NCBI RefSeq assembly: GCF_009695935.1
Contig: NZ_VUMY01000008.1
Location: 1-64,000 of the forward strand
Length of the DNA: 64,000 nucleotides
From: Mobiluncus porci
GTDB taxonomy: Bacteria > Actinomycetota > Actinomycetes > Actinomycetales > Actinomycetaceae
Reading direction: 5' to 3'
In this document: piece by piece, positions 44,612 through 53,308 of the stretch
How the letters are laid out: each line of letters opens with the position of its first letter
How positions within the stretch are numbered: position 1 is the first letter of the stretch
Notes under the pieces: generated by a model
What the model saw: only the letters and a program-made list of their open reading frames with translations
Told to the model about the DNA's origin: nothing
Database searches by the model: none
Program-made: the position numbers and the translations under genes

Positions 44612-45550
44612 TCACTGTGCATTGTCAGACATGGGTTTAATCGTCATTTCATCTGACTTTAAAGCTTTCATAACCAGGGTATCCATAACCTCTTCCACAT
44701 TCTCCAAGGTGGATCCCAAGTCCGCCTCATCGGTGGGGGCATAGGGATTGATATCGCCCGCAATCTTCGAATCTTCCGCCTCATCCGTCTCCGAGATAAC
44801 TTCGAAGGAACCTGAGTCCAGTCCAGGTGCGGGCAAAGTGGAGGCACTCGGCTCGGGAGGCGGAGGTAGCTCAGAGACATTTACCTTGTGGAGCCGAGAC
44901 TGCTCCGCGAGAAGGTTCTCTCTGGCCTGTTCCTCCCAGGTGGCTGCCGTGTGAGTATAGAACAGCTGGGGGCGCGCTAGCAGGCTCTCCACAATCTCCA
45001 GACGGGTTTCCACAAAACGCTCGTTGGAGTATGCCCGATATTCTTCACGTATTGCCTGCAGGTAGTCAAGATATTCTTCCGGATCCGCAGACAAGATTGC
45101 CAAATCGGCATCGCAGAGGACCTGGGAATCAATGTCTTCGGTGGCCTTATGTCGGTACAAGCTCTCGATGAGAGCCACAATGATGTCTACTTTTTCAGGA
45201 GGCAACCCTAGGAAAGTCAATCGGTTCTGGGCCAGTTTGGCGGATTCCATGATGTTGATCCCGCCCTCGCTGCGTTCCACTGCCGCCTCGGAAACATCAA
45301 AAACCGCCCCGTGAAACCACACTGCCAAGTGTAAGGCGTCGATATCGCGAGCCTGCTCAGCCAGGAAATCGACGTTTTCGAGGGTGTCCTTCAGGTGGGT
45401 GAGATTATGGAAACAGCGCTCGGGAGCCGACCAGACTGTCGCCAAATCTCGAGCCTGTTGTTCTTCTGCTTCGCGCGACGCGCTGGCACCCAAATTGGCG
45501 CAGGCACGGGCAAAACCTGAAATCAGCCAAGCCGGAATCGTTTCGGCCAT
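44612..45550 (-). CDS. HD-superfamily-like protein (predicted metal-dependent phosphohydrolase)
   Basis: 312 residues from the ATG at 45550 (MAETIPAWLISGFARACA). The first 200 residues resemble the predicted metal-dependent HD-type hydrolases: FHNLTHLKDTLENVDFLAE, LHLAVWFHGAVFDV and VLCDADLAIL. This gives histidine/aspartate pairs at the positions expected for metal binding, although the second His-Asp pair reads HG here. The C-terminal 100 residues are acidic and low-complexity. The substrate is unknown. A longer frame of 56 codons upstream is unlikely because it lacks conserved content. Confidence 0.65.
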   Translation of the reverse strand: MAETIPAWLISGFARACANLGASASREAEEQQARDLATVWSAPERCFHNLTHLKDTLENVDFLAEQARDIDALHLAVWFHGAVFDVSEAAVERSEGGINIMESAKLAQNRLTFLGLPPEKVDIIVALIESLYRHKATEDIDSQVLCDADLAILSADPEEYLDYLQAIREEYRAYSNERFVETRLEIVESLLARPQLFYTHTAATWEEQARENLLAEQSRLHKVNVSELPPPPEPSASTLPAPGLDSGSFEVISETDEAEDSKIAGDINPYAPTDEADLGSTLENVEEVMDTLVMKALKSDEMTIKPMSDNAQ

Positions 45551-45738
45551 ACTCACATCATTCCTTCGGGAGCCTCTTGTGAATGTCCGCTTCCGGTCAT
45601 TCAGGCAACCCCGTAAGTATATATCGGATAGGGAATTCTTAGGAATTCGATGGCGAAAATCCACTGGGAGCATTTTGAAGTCAAGAAACGATCCCTCTGT
45701 GGAAAACGTTTCCTCCATCGGGAAGCCGACTAGAAAGA

Positions 45739-47355
45739 TTAGGAGCGGGGCGGTGGGGGAGGCGGGGGCATTACTTTAGTTTTCTTCCCGCTGTTTCCGC
45801 TTTCGGCCACCACGTGCGCCGCTTGGCAGGGCACCTTGATCCGCACGGTGGCACCGCCTCCCGGAGTGGTCAACATGGCCACGGTTCCGTTGTGGGCGGA
45901 GACGATACCGGAGACAATGGCGAGGCCGAGGCCGGTGCCGCCGGTGGTGCGAACCCGTGAGGCATCGGCGCGGAAGAAACGCTCGAAGACCTTTTCCGCA
46001 TTTTCGGGATCAACCCCGGGCCCATGGTCGCGCACCTCAATAACCGCGCAACGCTGGTAGGCCGGGATTTTCGAGGCTTCCGCCACGCGGAGATTTCTTC
46101 CGGTTTCATCCGGCCACATCCGATATCCCACCGCGATTTCAATGGCGGTTCCCGGCGGAGTATGTTGGCGTACATTGGATAGCAAGTTGGCAATGACCTG
46201 GGAAATCTTTTCGGAATCAACCACGGCATAAACCGAAAAAACATCCTCCAGCTCCTCGTTTTCCAAGTTGAGAAGCGCGACGGGACGATCCGGATCGATG
46301 ACGGCCTGATCGGAAAGGGAATTGCGGGCAAGGGCGGTGATATCGGTACGTTCAAACACCATCGGGCGGTGCTCGTCCAAACGCGCCAAGGTTAGCAAAT
46401 CCTGGACCATATTCCCCATGCGGGTGGCCTCGGATTCGATTCGGGCCATCACCTCGGCTTGCCGCTCCGGCCCGACCCCTCCCATGCGGGAGAGCTCGGC
46501 ATAGCCGCGGATGGCGGCGGTCGGGGTGCGCAATTCGTGGGAGGCATCAGAAACGAAACGACGCATTTTCCGCTCCGAGAGCTCCACCGCGGAAAAGGCC
46601 TGTTCCAAGTGGGAAAGCATGACGTTCAACGAGTTGGAAAGCGAACCCACCTCGGTTGTTGTCGGCGCGGGCGGAATACGTCTCGTGAGATCGCCCGCCG
46701 CAATCTTGTTGGCGACGTTTTCAATCTGGTGTAGAGGTCTAAAGGCGCGTCCCACCAGGTAGTTTGTTAGTAAAGTACCCACCAAAGCGATAATCAGAGT
46801 CGAAATCGTTACGGTAAAAGTCACTGCTTGGAGCATGTTCTTTTGCGGAGCCATCGACAGACCCACCGTTACTGCCCCTGCCACCTCTTTGTTCTGAGTC
46901 AGCATGATGGAAAGAATGCGCCAGTTTTGTCCCTCTTTCGTGGATGGAACCGTAGTCCCGGGCATGACTAGGGAAGACGCGGTAGCGATGGAAGGAATCT
47001 CTTCCTCTGTCGGAAGGGAATCAAAAGTGGGAACTCCGGCCTCGCGTTTGGTGGTGTCCGTAACGAACTCGCGGTCTTTGCGGTTCACATTCTTCATGTA
47101 GTGCACATAGACGTAGTAGTCATTAGGCAGCATCTTATAGAGCTGGGTGTAGTCCTCGAGGTTCGCAGCATTCGGGCCGAGAACCCGAGCGGCCGCGGAA
47201 AGCTGGGCGTCTTGCTGATTCGTGAGGTAGGTACTTAGTGACACCACCGTAACCACCCCACCCGTTGCCAAAGCAAACAGGATAGAGAGCGCAAACAGAA
47301 CCGTCAACCTGGTCGTTAAGGCCAGGGAGTTCCACATCTTTGCCGGCGCACGCAC
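45739..47355 (-). CDS. Two-component sensor histidine kinase
   Basis: 538 residues. The first transmembrane helix is LTVLFALSILFALATGGVV (near residue 18), an extracellular sensor of about 130 residues follows, then a second helix TISTLIIALVGTLLTNYLV and a HAMP domain (RPLHQIENVANKIAAGDL). The phosphorylated His is in the H-box SDASHELRTPTAAIRGY. The N-box is NLLSNVRQHTPPG, the D-box DHGPGVDPENAE and the G-box GGTGLGLAIVSGI. The C-terminus ends in a run of prolines (about eight), an unusual tail. The GTG start follows GGGAG by seven bases. It is the partner of the response regulator encoded 66 bases upstream on the same strand. Confidence 0.93.
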   Translation of the reverse strand: MRAPAKMWNSLALTTRLTVLFALSILFALATGGVVTVVSLSTYLTNQQDAQLSAAARVLGPNAANLEDYTQLYKMLPNDYYVYVHYMKNVNRKDREFVTDTTKREAGVPTFDSLPTEEEIPSIATASSLVMPGTTVPSTKEGQNWRILSIMLTQNKEVAGAVTVGLSMAPQKNMLQAVTFTVTISTLIIALVGTLLTNYLVGRAFRPLHQIENVANKIAAGDLTRRIPPAPTTTEVGSLSNSLNVMLSHLEQAFSAVELSERKMRRFVSDASHELRTPTAAIRGYAELSRMGGVGPERQAEVMARIESEATRMGNMVQDLLTLARLDEHRPMVFERTDITALARNSLSDQAVIDPDRPVALLNLENEELEDVFSVYAVVDSEKISQVIANLLSNVRQHTPPGTAIEIAVGYRMWPDETGRNLRVAEASKIPAYQRCAVIEVRDHGPGVDPENAEKVFERFFRADASRVRTTGGTGLGLAIVSGIVSAHNGTVAMLTTPGGGATVRIKVPCQAAHVVAESGNSGKKTKVMPPPPPPPRS

Positions 47356-47421
47356 GAGCCGTCTCCCTAAAGTGTTCGGACTATGAAAACGTGATTGAGT
47401 TCACGCGTGAGACTGTGACCC

Positions 47422-48141
47422 TTACTCGTTAGGGTCACGAAGCAGATAACCCACCCCGCGACGGGTCTGAATCAATGACGGAGGAATATTGCCGTTTTCG
47501 TCCGGAGCATCGAGCTTGCGGCGCAGATAGGAGATGTAAGACTCCACGATGGCTGCGTCGCCTTCCCAGTCATATTCCCACACGTGGTCGAGAATTTGGG
47601 CCTTCGAAACCACGCGGCCTTCGTTCACCATCAGGTAACGCAGCAACTTGAACTCGGTGGGGGAAAGGTCAATCAAACGCCCGCCGCGGTGGACTTCGTA
47701 GAGATTGTCATCCAGCTCCAGGTCAGCTACGCGCAACAAGGGTTGTTCTGAAGAACCGCGCTTGGTGCGGCGCAAGATGGCATTGATGCGAGCCACTACC
47801 TCCTCGAGACCGAAAGGCTTAGTGACATAGTCATCGCCACCGGCTTGAAGACCTTCAACCTTGTCCCGCATATCGTCCTTGGCTGTCAGGAACAAAATCG
47901 GCATATCAATTCCAGCCGCCCGAAGTTTCCGCGTCACGGTGAAGCCATCCATGTCCGGCAACATGACATCAAGAATCACCAAGTCGGGCTTCTCTGTCGT
48001 TGCGAGTCGCAAGGCCTCGGTGCCATCCCCGGCGCTCAGTACGTCGTAGCCGGCAAAACGCAAGGACGATGCCAAAAGATCGCGAATATTGGGTTCGTCA
48101 TCGACGACGAGAAGACGGGCTTCACTCACTGCAGGTTCCAT
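47422..48141 (-). CDS. OmpR/PhoB-type response regulator
   Basis: 240 residues. The receiver domain has the acidic pair in VVDDEPNIRD, the phosphorylated Asp in VILDVMLPDMDG near residue 59, and the conserved Thr and Lys (LFLTAKDD, VTKPFGLEE). The C-terminal winged helix is complete (LIDLSPTEFKLLRYLM, SYISYLRRKLD, TRRGVGYLLR). It belongs to the TcrA/TrcR branch of actinobacteria. The start is ATG at 48141 with AAAGGG six bases upstream. It is encoded upstream of the histidine kinase gene on the same strand. Confidence 0.94.
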   Translation of the reverse strand: MEPAVSEARLLVVDDEPNIRDLLASSLRFAGYDVLSAGDGTEALRLATTEKPDLVILDVMLPDMDGFTVTRKLRAAGIDMPILFLTAKDDMRDKVEGLQAGGDDYVTKPFGLEEVVARINAILRRTKRGSSEQPLLRVADLELDDNLYEVHRGGRLIDLSPTEFKLLRYLMVNEGRVVSKAQILDHVWEYDWEGDAAIVESYISYLRRKLDAPDENGNIPPSLIQTRRGVGYLLRDPNE

Positions 48142-48350
48142 AACCATCCCTTTAACACATTGTTGTTGCTTCGGTGTCCGCCCGCGAAACCGCCAGGAGA
48201 ACCCGGACACTCGCGAAGCGAAAAAAAGCTCTTAGAACTATCTTAATGGTAAAAGTCCGCTGATGGTTGAATCTGGAAAGACAATTCTTAGGGTCGGCAG
48301 TTTCCGGTAGCGGTAAATCAATCCCCAGATGGTGAGTTTCCGCGGTGCAT

Positions 48351-48362
48351 TAGCATAGAACT
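48351..48362 (+). promoter_or_regulatory. Leaderless-type -10 box for the DUF2520 gene
   Basis: TAGCAT, six bases, ATG at 48363; no ribosome-binding sequence. Confidence 0.5.
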
Positions 48363-49361
48363 ATGGACGCAGACCTCAGCTCATTTAATGATTTTCCCGC
48401 TCCACCTCTCGGGGCTGCTAGCCCAGAATCGTCAAGGCCTCACCCTGCGGTTTCGCTGCGTTTCGGAGTTATCGGCATGGGCTCGGTTGGTCCGGTTTTA
48501 GCCGCCGCGTGGCGGGCCGCGGGGCATACCTTGGTGGGGGTAACGGCCCGTTCCCAGGAGTCGCGAGAGCGAGCCGATGCGATGGTGCCGGGAGTGGATT
48601 TCTTGGCGGCCGCTGATCTAGCGGCTCGAGTTGATCTGCTGGTGCTGACGGTGTCGGATTCGGGATTGCCGGGCCTGGTTTCACAGTTGGCAGAGTCTGG
48701 GGCGTTTAGAGCGGGGCAATTGGTGGCGCATACGGCCGGGGCTTTTGGCTTAGAAATTCTGGCTCCCGCCCAGGCCGCGGGGGCCATTCCCTTGGCCTTG
48801 CATCCGGCCCAAACATTTTCGGGGACCTCTTTGGATTTGGACCGGTTATATGGAACGCACTGGGCGGTCAATGCCCCCTTGGCTCTCCTCCCTGTCGCGC
48901 AAGCTCTCGTGATGGATATTGGGGGAATTCCGGCAGTCTTGCCCGACGCGGCGCGTCCGCTCTATCACGCGGCGCTCGCTCATGGAGCCAACCACTTGGT
49001 GACTTTGGTGACGCAGTCCCTGCGCGCCTTGCGAGTGGCGGGAATCGAGAATCCGGCTGCTTTTATTGAGCCACTGTTGAAAGCCGCTTTGGAACGAGCG
49101 TTCCATGAAGGGGAGGCGGGTCTCTCCGGCCCAATTCGGCGGGGAGACGCGCTGACTGTCCAGGGACACCTCGAGGCTTTGTCTCGTGGAGGGTGGCGAC
49201 ACCCCGATGATTCGGATCCGTCTCTTCCTCTTGATGATTTGAGCGATTTGCCGGGGGCTTACCGAGCCATGGCTGCGGCAACCGCCTCGCGGGTTTACGC
49301 TCGCAGGGGCTTGAGCGAGACTCAGTACCGTGAGCTCGTTGCTGTCCTCGAGGAAAAGTGA
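48363..49361 (+). CDS. Rossmann-fold, DUF2520 domain protein
   Basis: 332 residues. The N-terminal Rossmann domain (FGVIGMGSVGPVLAAAWRAA, GxGxxG near residue 40) precedes the DUF2520 domain (IPLALHPAQTFSG and GANHLVTLVTQSL). The family is related to ProC/F420-dependent reductases and precedes panC in many actinobacteria (Rv3603c beside panC Rv3602c), suggesting a role in pantoate or pantothenate synthesis. It is probably an NADP-dependent reductase, but its substrate is not certain from sequence. Confidence 0.87.
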   Translation: MDADLSSFNDFPAPPLGAASPESSRPHPAVSLRFGVIGMGSVGPVLAAAWRAAGHTLVGVTARSQESRERADAMVPGVDFLAAADLAARVDLLVLTVSDSGLPGLVSQLAESGAFRAGQLVAHTAGAFGLEILAPAQAAGAIPLALHPAQTFSGTSLDLDRLYGTHWAVNAPLALLPVAQALVMDIGGIPAVLPDAARPLYHAALAHGANHLVTLVTQSLRALRVAGIENPAAFIEPLLKAALERAFHEGEAGLSGPIRRGDALTVQGHLEALSRGGWRHPDDSDPSLPLDDLSDLPGAYRAMAAATASRVYARRGLSETQYRELVAVLEEK

Positions 49362-49416
49362 TTTTGCACTCGTTCTCAACAACTCACTTTGTTGGGGCAA
49401 TTAGGCTGTGAGCGAG

Positions 49417-49428
49417 TAGGATTGAAAC
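49417..49428 (+). promoter_or_regulatory. Leaderless-type -10 box for the first PH-domain gene
   Basis: TAGGAT, six bases (TGAAAC), ATG at 49429. Ten of these twelve bases plus the start codon recur at panC. Confidence 0.5.
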
Positions 49429-49917
49429 ATGAGTGGAGATTTATTTAGCCCTGCTGGGGTGACCTTCAAACCGATTTCAAGGAAATACATCAATTCCCAG
49501 TTCGTAGTATTGTTCATCTGGGTTGCAATCATGCTTATCGGTTGTGCGGTGGCGCCCTTGGCTTCCGGAAATCCCTGGCTGTGGCTCCTAGAAATTGGCC
49601 CTCTCGTTCTCCTGGTGTGGCAGATGTGGCTCATTCCCCGCCAGGTCAAGTCCTGGGGCTATGCCGAAGGGGAAAAAAATCTCTATATTCGTCGCGGGAT
49701 TATGTTCAAGAAAATGTGGGCCGTTCCTTACGGACGGATGCAGTTTGTTGACGTGCAACAAGGGCCACTTGACCGAGCGTTCGGGCTGGCTAGGGTCAGT
49801 CTCAAAACGGCCTCAATGGAGTCCAACGCCGATATTCCGGGATTGCCCCGCGATGAGGCCGATCGAATCCGCACCGTCTTGACCGAGCGTGGGGAAGCAT
49901 TGCGGGCGGGACTATGA
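49429..49917 (+). CDS. Bacterial PH-domain (bPH2) membrane protein
   Basis: 162 residues. Two adjacent transmembrane helices (about residues 25-62) are followed by a bPH2 domain with the family motif GIMFKKMWAVPYGRMQFVDV and then GLARVSLKTASMESNADI. Proteins of this YdbS type occur in pairs with YdbT, as here, where the next gene overlaps by four bases (ATGA). They are membrane proteins of unknown biochemical role. Confidence 0.87.
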   Translation: MSGDLFSPAGVTFKPISRKYINSQFVVLFIWVAIMLIGCAVAPLASGNPWLWLLEIGPLVLLVWQMWLIPRQVKSWGYAEGEKNLYIRRGIMFKKMWAVPYGRMQFVDVQQGPLDRAFGLARVSLKTASMESNADIPGLPRDEADRIRTVLTERGEALRAGL

Positions 49918-51671
49918 GCGAAAACATGGTTAATCCCGAGCCTGCTGAGCTTCCTGAGCCTTCTGTGGCTTCACCGCAACCTGATTCGGTGCCGACTCCG
50001 CAGTCACAGCCACCCGCGGGAGCCTCAGCGAACAACCTGACTGAGAATGTAACGAACGGTACAGTTTCTGAGGTTTCGGAACAGGACCTCGCAAAAGGTG
50101 CGAACTGGAAGCGGGTCCATCCCCTGACCCCCTTAGCAAACTCCTGGGCAGCCATCTTGGTTCTGTTCGCGATTATTTTAAGCCAAATCACCAATGAGGG
50201 TGCCCTTGAGGCCATCGATTTCCTCAACCACATTGGCCAGGCTTGGATTGCTTGGGTGGTTGCCATTGCCATAGTAGTAGTGGTACTGCTTTTCATCTTG
50301 GTCATCAACTATCTAGAGTGGAGGGTGACCAAATATGCCCTGACAGACCAGGCAATTTTCTTCCGCAAAGGCTTGATTTTCAAGTCCGAGCGGCACATGC
50401 GACTGAATCGGATTCAAGCCGTTGATGTGGTGGCGCCCTTGGTTCCGCGGCTTCTCGGTCTGGCGAAACTGCATGTGGATTCGGCGGGGGCCGCCGGTTC
50501 TGAAGTTGACGTGGCGTATCTGAAGGTGTCTGAATGCCAGGAACTTCGAGCCGAAGTCTTAGCCAAAGCTGCGGGTATGAAGTCGAATCAGACATTGCCA
50601 GCAAGCGCGGGGATCTCAAAATTTTTGGAGGTCGGTGAATCGGGAATCATGGGAGATTTACCGGCGGCCTCCCTCCAGGCTCCGGAAGTGCCACTGTATG
50701 AGATTCCGGTGGGGATGCTCTTGGGATCCATGTTGCGCTCCCTGAGTTTGTGGTTCACCGTGGCCTTGATCCCATTTCTGTTTGCGGCCGGTTTGGTTCC
50801 GGTGATTCTTGCGGTAATGGACGGTACGGAGGAGGCATTTATTGCAGCTCTTCTAGCCACTCCCTCGGCTCTCATTGGTGCGTTCGGCGGTATCGTGGCG
50901 GCTGGCTCTGCGGTATTCCAACAGTTGAACCGCGGGTGGAACTTTACTGCCGCATTTTCTCCCGATGGGATCCGGTTGCGTCATGGGCTCACCACTCATG
51001 CCTCGCAGACTATTCCTCCCGGGCGGGTTCACGCCGTGGTTTTGAAACAACCTTTCTTGTGGAGAGGTAAAGATTGGTGGCAAGTACAACTGACTTTGGC
51101 CGGCTATCAAGGCGCTTCGTCCGGGGATAAAAAAACCCAGACCTCGACAGTTCTCCTGCCGGTAGGAACTCGCGAACAAGCGCTGCAAGCCCTGTGGATG
51201 GTCCAACGCGACCTGGGAGCAGTGACCGACTTGGAAGGCCAAGAAATTGGAACAGCCGGTACAGACCTGTTGCAAGTTCTCATGTACGGCTCCGGTTCGG
51301 CCCCCGGACTGTTCGTCCCCCCGCGCCGCGACCGCTGGCTGGATTGGATTACGTGGAACCGGAAAGCCGCTGTTCTGACTACAACCATGGTGATGATTCG
51401 AGACGGTCGTGTCACTCACCGAGTCTCGTTTGTGCCACACTCTCGGATGCAGTCGGTGGCGATCGATCAAGGGCCTTTGGAACGTAAGTTGAACCTGGCG
51501 AATGTGAGCTTGCACCTGGTGCCCGGTGTCGTGCCGACAGTCGTTCACCACCTTGAAGCGCCCCTTGCTGAGCGCCTGTGGGAACTGCAAGTGCGTCACG
51601 CCGACATTGCCCGCGACCAAGAGCCTCCCGAGGAATGGATGGCGCGCGTAGTGGCTTCGATAAGTGGCTAG
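49914..51671 (+). CDS. Large bPH2 domain membrane protein (YdbT-like)
   Basis: 585 residues with a disordered proline-rich N-terminus (1-60), transmembrane helices near 72-125 and 265-345, and two to three bPH2 repeats. The first is at ALTDQAIFFRKGLIFKSERH with HMRLNRIQAVDVVAP, the last at HRVSFVPHSRMQSVAIDQGP. It overlaps the preceding gene by four bases and its stop codon (TAG, 51669-51671) lies inside the panC -10 box. Together with the smaller protein it forms the YdbS/YdbT pair. Function unknown. Confidence 0.85.
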   Translation: MSENMVNPEPAELPEPSVASPQPDSVPTPQSQPPAGASANNLTENVTNGTVSEVSEQDLAKGANWKRVHPLTPLANSWAAILVLFAIILSQITNEGALEAIDFLNHIGQAWIAWVVAIAIVVVVLLFILVINYLEWRVTKYALTDQAIFFRKGLIFKSERHMRLNRIQAVDVVAPLVPRLLGLAKLHVDSAGAAGSEVDVAYLKVSECQELRAEVLAKAAGMKSNQTLPASAGISKFLEVGESGIMGDLPAASLQAPEVPLYEIPVGMLLGSMLRSLSLWFTVALIPFLFAAGLVPVILAVMDGTEEAFIAALLATPSALIGAFGGIVAAGSAVFQQLNRGWNFTAAFSPDGIRLRHGLTTHASQTIPPGRVHAVVLKQPFLWRGKDWWQVQLTLAGYQGASSGDKKTQTSTVLLPVGTREQALQALWMVQRDLGAVTDLEGQEIGTAGTDLLQVLMYGSGSAPGLFVPPRRDRWLDWITWNRKAAVLTTTMVMIRDGRVTHRVSFVPHSRMQSVAIDQGPLERKLNLANVSLHLVPGVVPTVVHHLEAPLAERLWELQVRHADIARDQEPPEEWMARVVASISG

Positions 51672-51680
51672 GATTGAAAT
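51669..51680 (+). promoter_or_regulatory. Leaderless-type -10 box for panC
   Basis: TAGGAT, six bases (TGAAAT), ATG at 51681. It overlaps the stop codon of the upstream PH-domain gene. The same TAGGATTGAAA sequence occurs at 49417. Confidence 0.5.
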
Positions 51681-52520
51681 ATGAAAATCCTACAAACTCG
51701 TGAAGAACTGAAAACTTGGCGCGAAAACGTTTCTGGAACGCTCGGACTCGTGATGACAATGGGTGCCTTGCATGAGGGGCACCTTGATCTGGTGCGAGCC
51801 GCGAAAGCAGCCGCGGACACTGTCTTGGTGACGGTGTTTGTGAACCCCACCCAGTTTGCTCCGGGAGAGGATTTTGATAAATATCCGCGCGACCTGGAGG
51901 GGGATGCTGCGAAACTGCGAGCGGTAGGGGTCGACGCGCTGTTTGCTCCCACTCCGGAAGTTATGTATCCGCAGGGGGAGGCTCTGGTTAGTTTTAATCC
52001 TGGACCCGCCGCGAAGATTTTAGAGGGAAAGACCAGGCCAACGCACTTTGCGGGGGTGCTTTTGGTGGTGGGTAAGATGTTCCACCTGACCCGCCCGGAC
52101 GTGGCCTGCTTTGGGAAGAAAGATGCCCAGCAGCTCGCTATCGTCACCCAGATGGTTCGAGATTTGGATTTCCCCCTCGAGATTCTGCCTGTAGAGATTC
52201 GTCGCGAGGAGGATGGTCTGGCGATGAGCTCTCGCAACCGGTATCTCTCGGAAGCGGAACGCGGGAGCGCATTGAACCTGTCGCAATCCTTGCAATGGGG
52301 CCTAGAACACGCCTCGGAACTCGGCTCCGATAGAATCGCGGCGGCGGTTAGGGGGCGCTTGGAAGAAATTCCTGGAATCGAAGTCGATTATGTCGCCTTG
52401 GTGAATCCTCGCGGATTCGTGCCGATTACTGAGGTAGGTTTCCGCGGCCCCGCCACCCTGGCTTTGGCCGCGAAAGTCGGTGCGACCCGCCTTATTGACA
52501 ACATGGATCTGGTGTTTTAG
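51681..52520 (+). CDS. panC: Pantoate-beta-alanine ligase (pantothenate synthetase)
   Basis: 279 residues. The HxGH-type nucleotide motif is MGALHEGHLDLVR near residue 24. FVNPTQFAPGEDFDKYPR binds pantoate, and CFGKKDAQQLAIV is followed by the KMSKS-like block EDGLAMSSRNRYL. It joins pantoate and beta-alanine, using ATP, to make pantothenate. It precedes panD, which supplies beta-alanine. Confidence 0.96.
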   Translation: MKILQTREELKTWRENVSGTLGLVMTMGALHEGHLDLVRAAKAAADTVLVTVFVNPTQFAPGEDFDKYPRDLEGDAAKLRAVGVDALFAPTPEVMYPQGEALVSFNPGPAAKILEGKTRPTHFAGVLLVVGKMFHLTRPDVACFGKKDAQQLAIVTQMVRDLDFPLEILPVEIRREEDGLAMSSRNRYLSEAERGSALNLSQSLQWGLEHASELGSDRIAAAVRGRLEEIPGIEVDYVALVNPRGFVPITEVGFRGPATLALAAKVGATRLIDNMDLVF

Positions 52521-52575
52521 CTTTTATGCAGAATGCGGCTTCTGGCTTAATATTTAAAACGAACAAGGGGGAAAT

Positions 52576-52926
52576 ATGCGGATGCGAACCATGATGAGCG
52601 GAAAAATTCACCGCGCAACTGTTACAGATGCCGATATCAACTATGTTGGTTCGATTACTGTCGATGAGGAGCTTCTCGAACGGGCCGACATCCTTCCCGG
52701 AGAGCGAGTCGATGTCGTGGACATCAACAATGGCGCGCGCCTCACGACCTACACGATTGCCGGTGAACGCGGTTCGGGAACCATTCAGATGAACGGCGCA
52801 GCGGCTCGCTTGGTCGCCCCCGGAGACCTCGTTATTATCATTGCCTACGCGACAGTTGACGAAGAATCAGCGCGGACTCTCGAACCAAAAATCGTTCACG
52901 TCGATGGGAACAATCAACCGGTTTGA
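52576..52926 (+). CDS. panD: Aspartate 1-decarboxylase
   Basis: 116 residues. The self-cleavage site is the G-S of YVGSITVDE, where the serine becomes the pyruvoyl group, and the substrate-binding [14 protein letters not shown] lies at the N-terminus. It decarboxylates aspartate to beta-alanine for PanC. The start is ATG at 52576; the ATG at 52582 is closer to homologues and still six codons from the first conserved residues. It follows panC by 55 bases. Confidence 0.95.
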   Translation: MRMRTMMSGKIHRATVTDADINYVGSITVDEELLERADILPGERVDVVDINNGARLTTYTIAGERGSGTIQMNGAAARLVAPGDLVIIIAYATVDEESARTLEPKIVHVDGNNQPV

Positions 52927-52964
52927 ACGTTCGGGAATTCCACGCCCCGAGAACCGAAAACGCC

Positions 52965-53228
52965 TTAGTCGATGTGGAGGAAAAGCTGCTCCAAGTGCCT
53001 GATATTGGCGGCCTTTTCATCCTCGGACGCACCCGCGGTTCCCTGAAGGCTCGAAACCATCAGCGCGAAACTGGCGCGATCCAGCATTTTGGAACAATCG
53101 TTCAATTTTGAAATCAACAAGCCCGCATCCGGATTCGCCTCTATCATTGCAAAAACTTCGTCCAAGCCCTGTTTGGCTTCTTGCAATCGCGCCGTGATGG
53201 TGGCCCGGTCATTGTCATTGAGCTGCAT
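52965..53228 (-). CDS. CsoR-fold (DUF156-like) small protein without metal ligands
   Basis: 87 residues in three helices. ITARLQEAKQGLDEVFAMIE lies where the CsoR family has RLxRIxGQVRGIxxMI, and KLNDCSKMLDRASFALMVSS resembles the second helix (QIxAxxxAL). The family's Cys-His-Cys metal ligands are not at their usual positions: helix 1 ends in DAGL instead of xYC, and no HxxxC follows. It may bind DNA or act as a redox-insensitive relative, but the assignment is tentative. The ATG at 53228 follows GAGGGG by five bases. It converges with panD. Confidence 0.5.
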   Translation of the reverse strand: MQLNDNDRATITARLQEAKQGLDEVFAMIEANPDAGLLISKLNDCSKMLDRASFALMVSSLQGTAGASEDEKAANIRHLEQLFLHID

Positions 53229-53308
53229 AGTTTCCCCTCGAACATCGTTGTTTGGCACCTCTAAGAGAAACTTTACCCGTCTCAAACCCGTCTCGCGGGG
53301 ATTACAGG

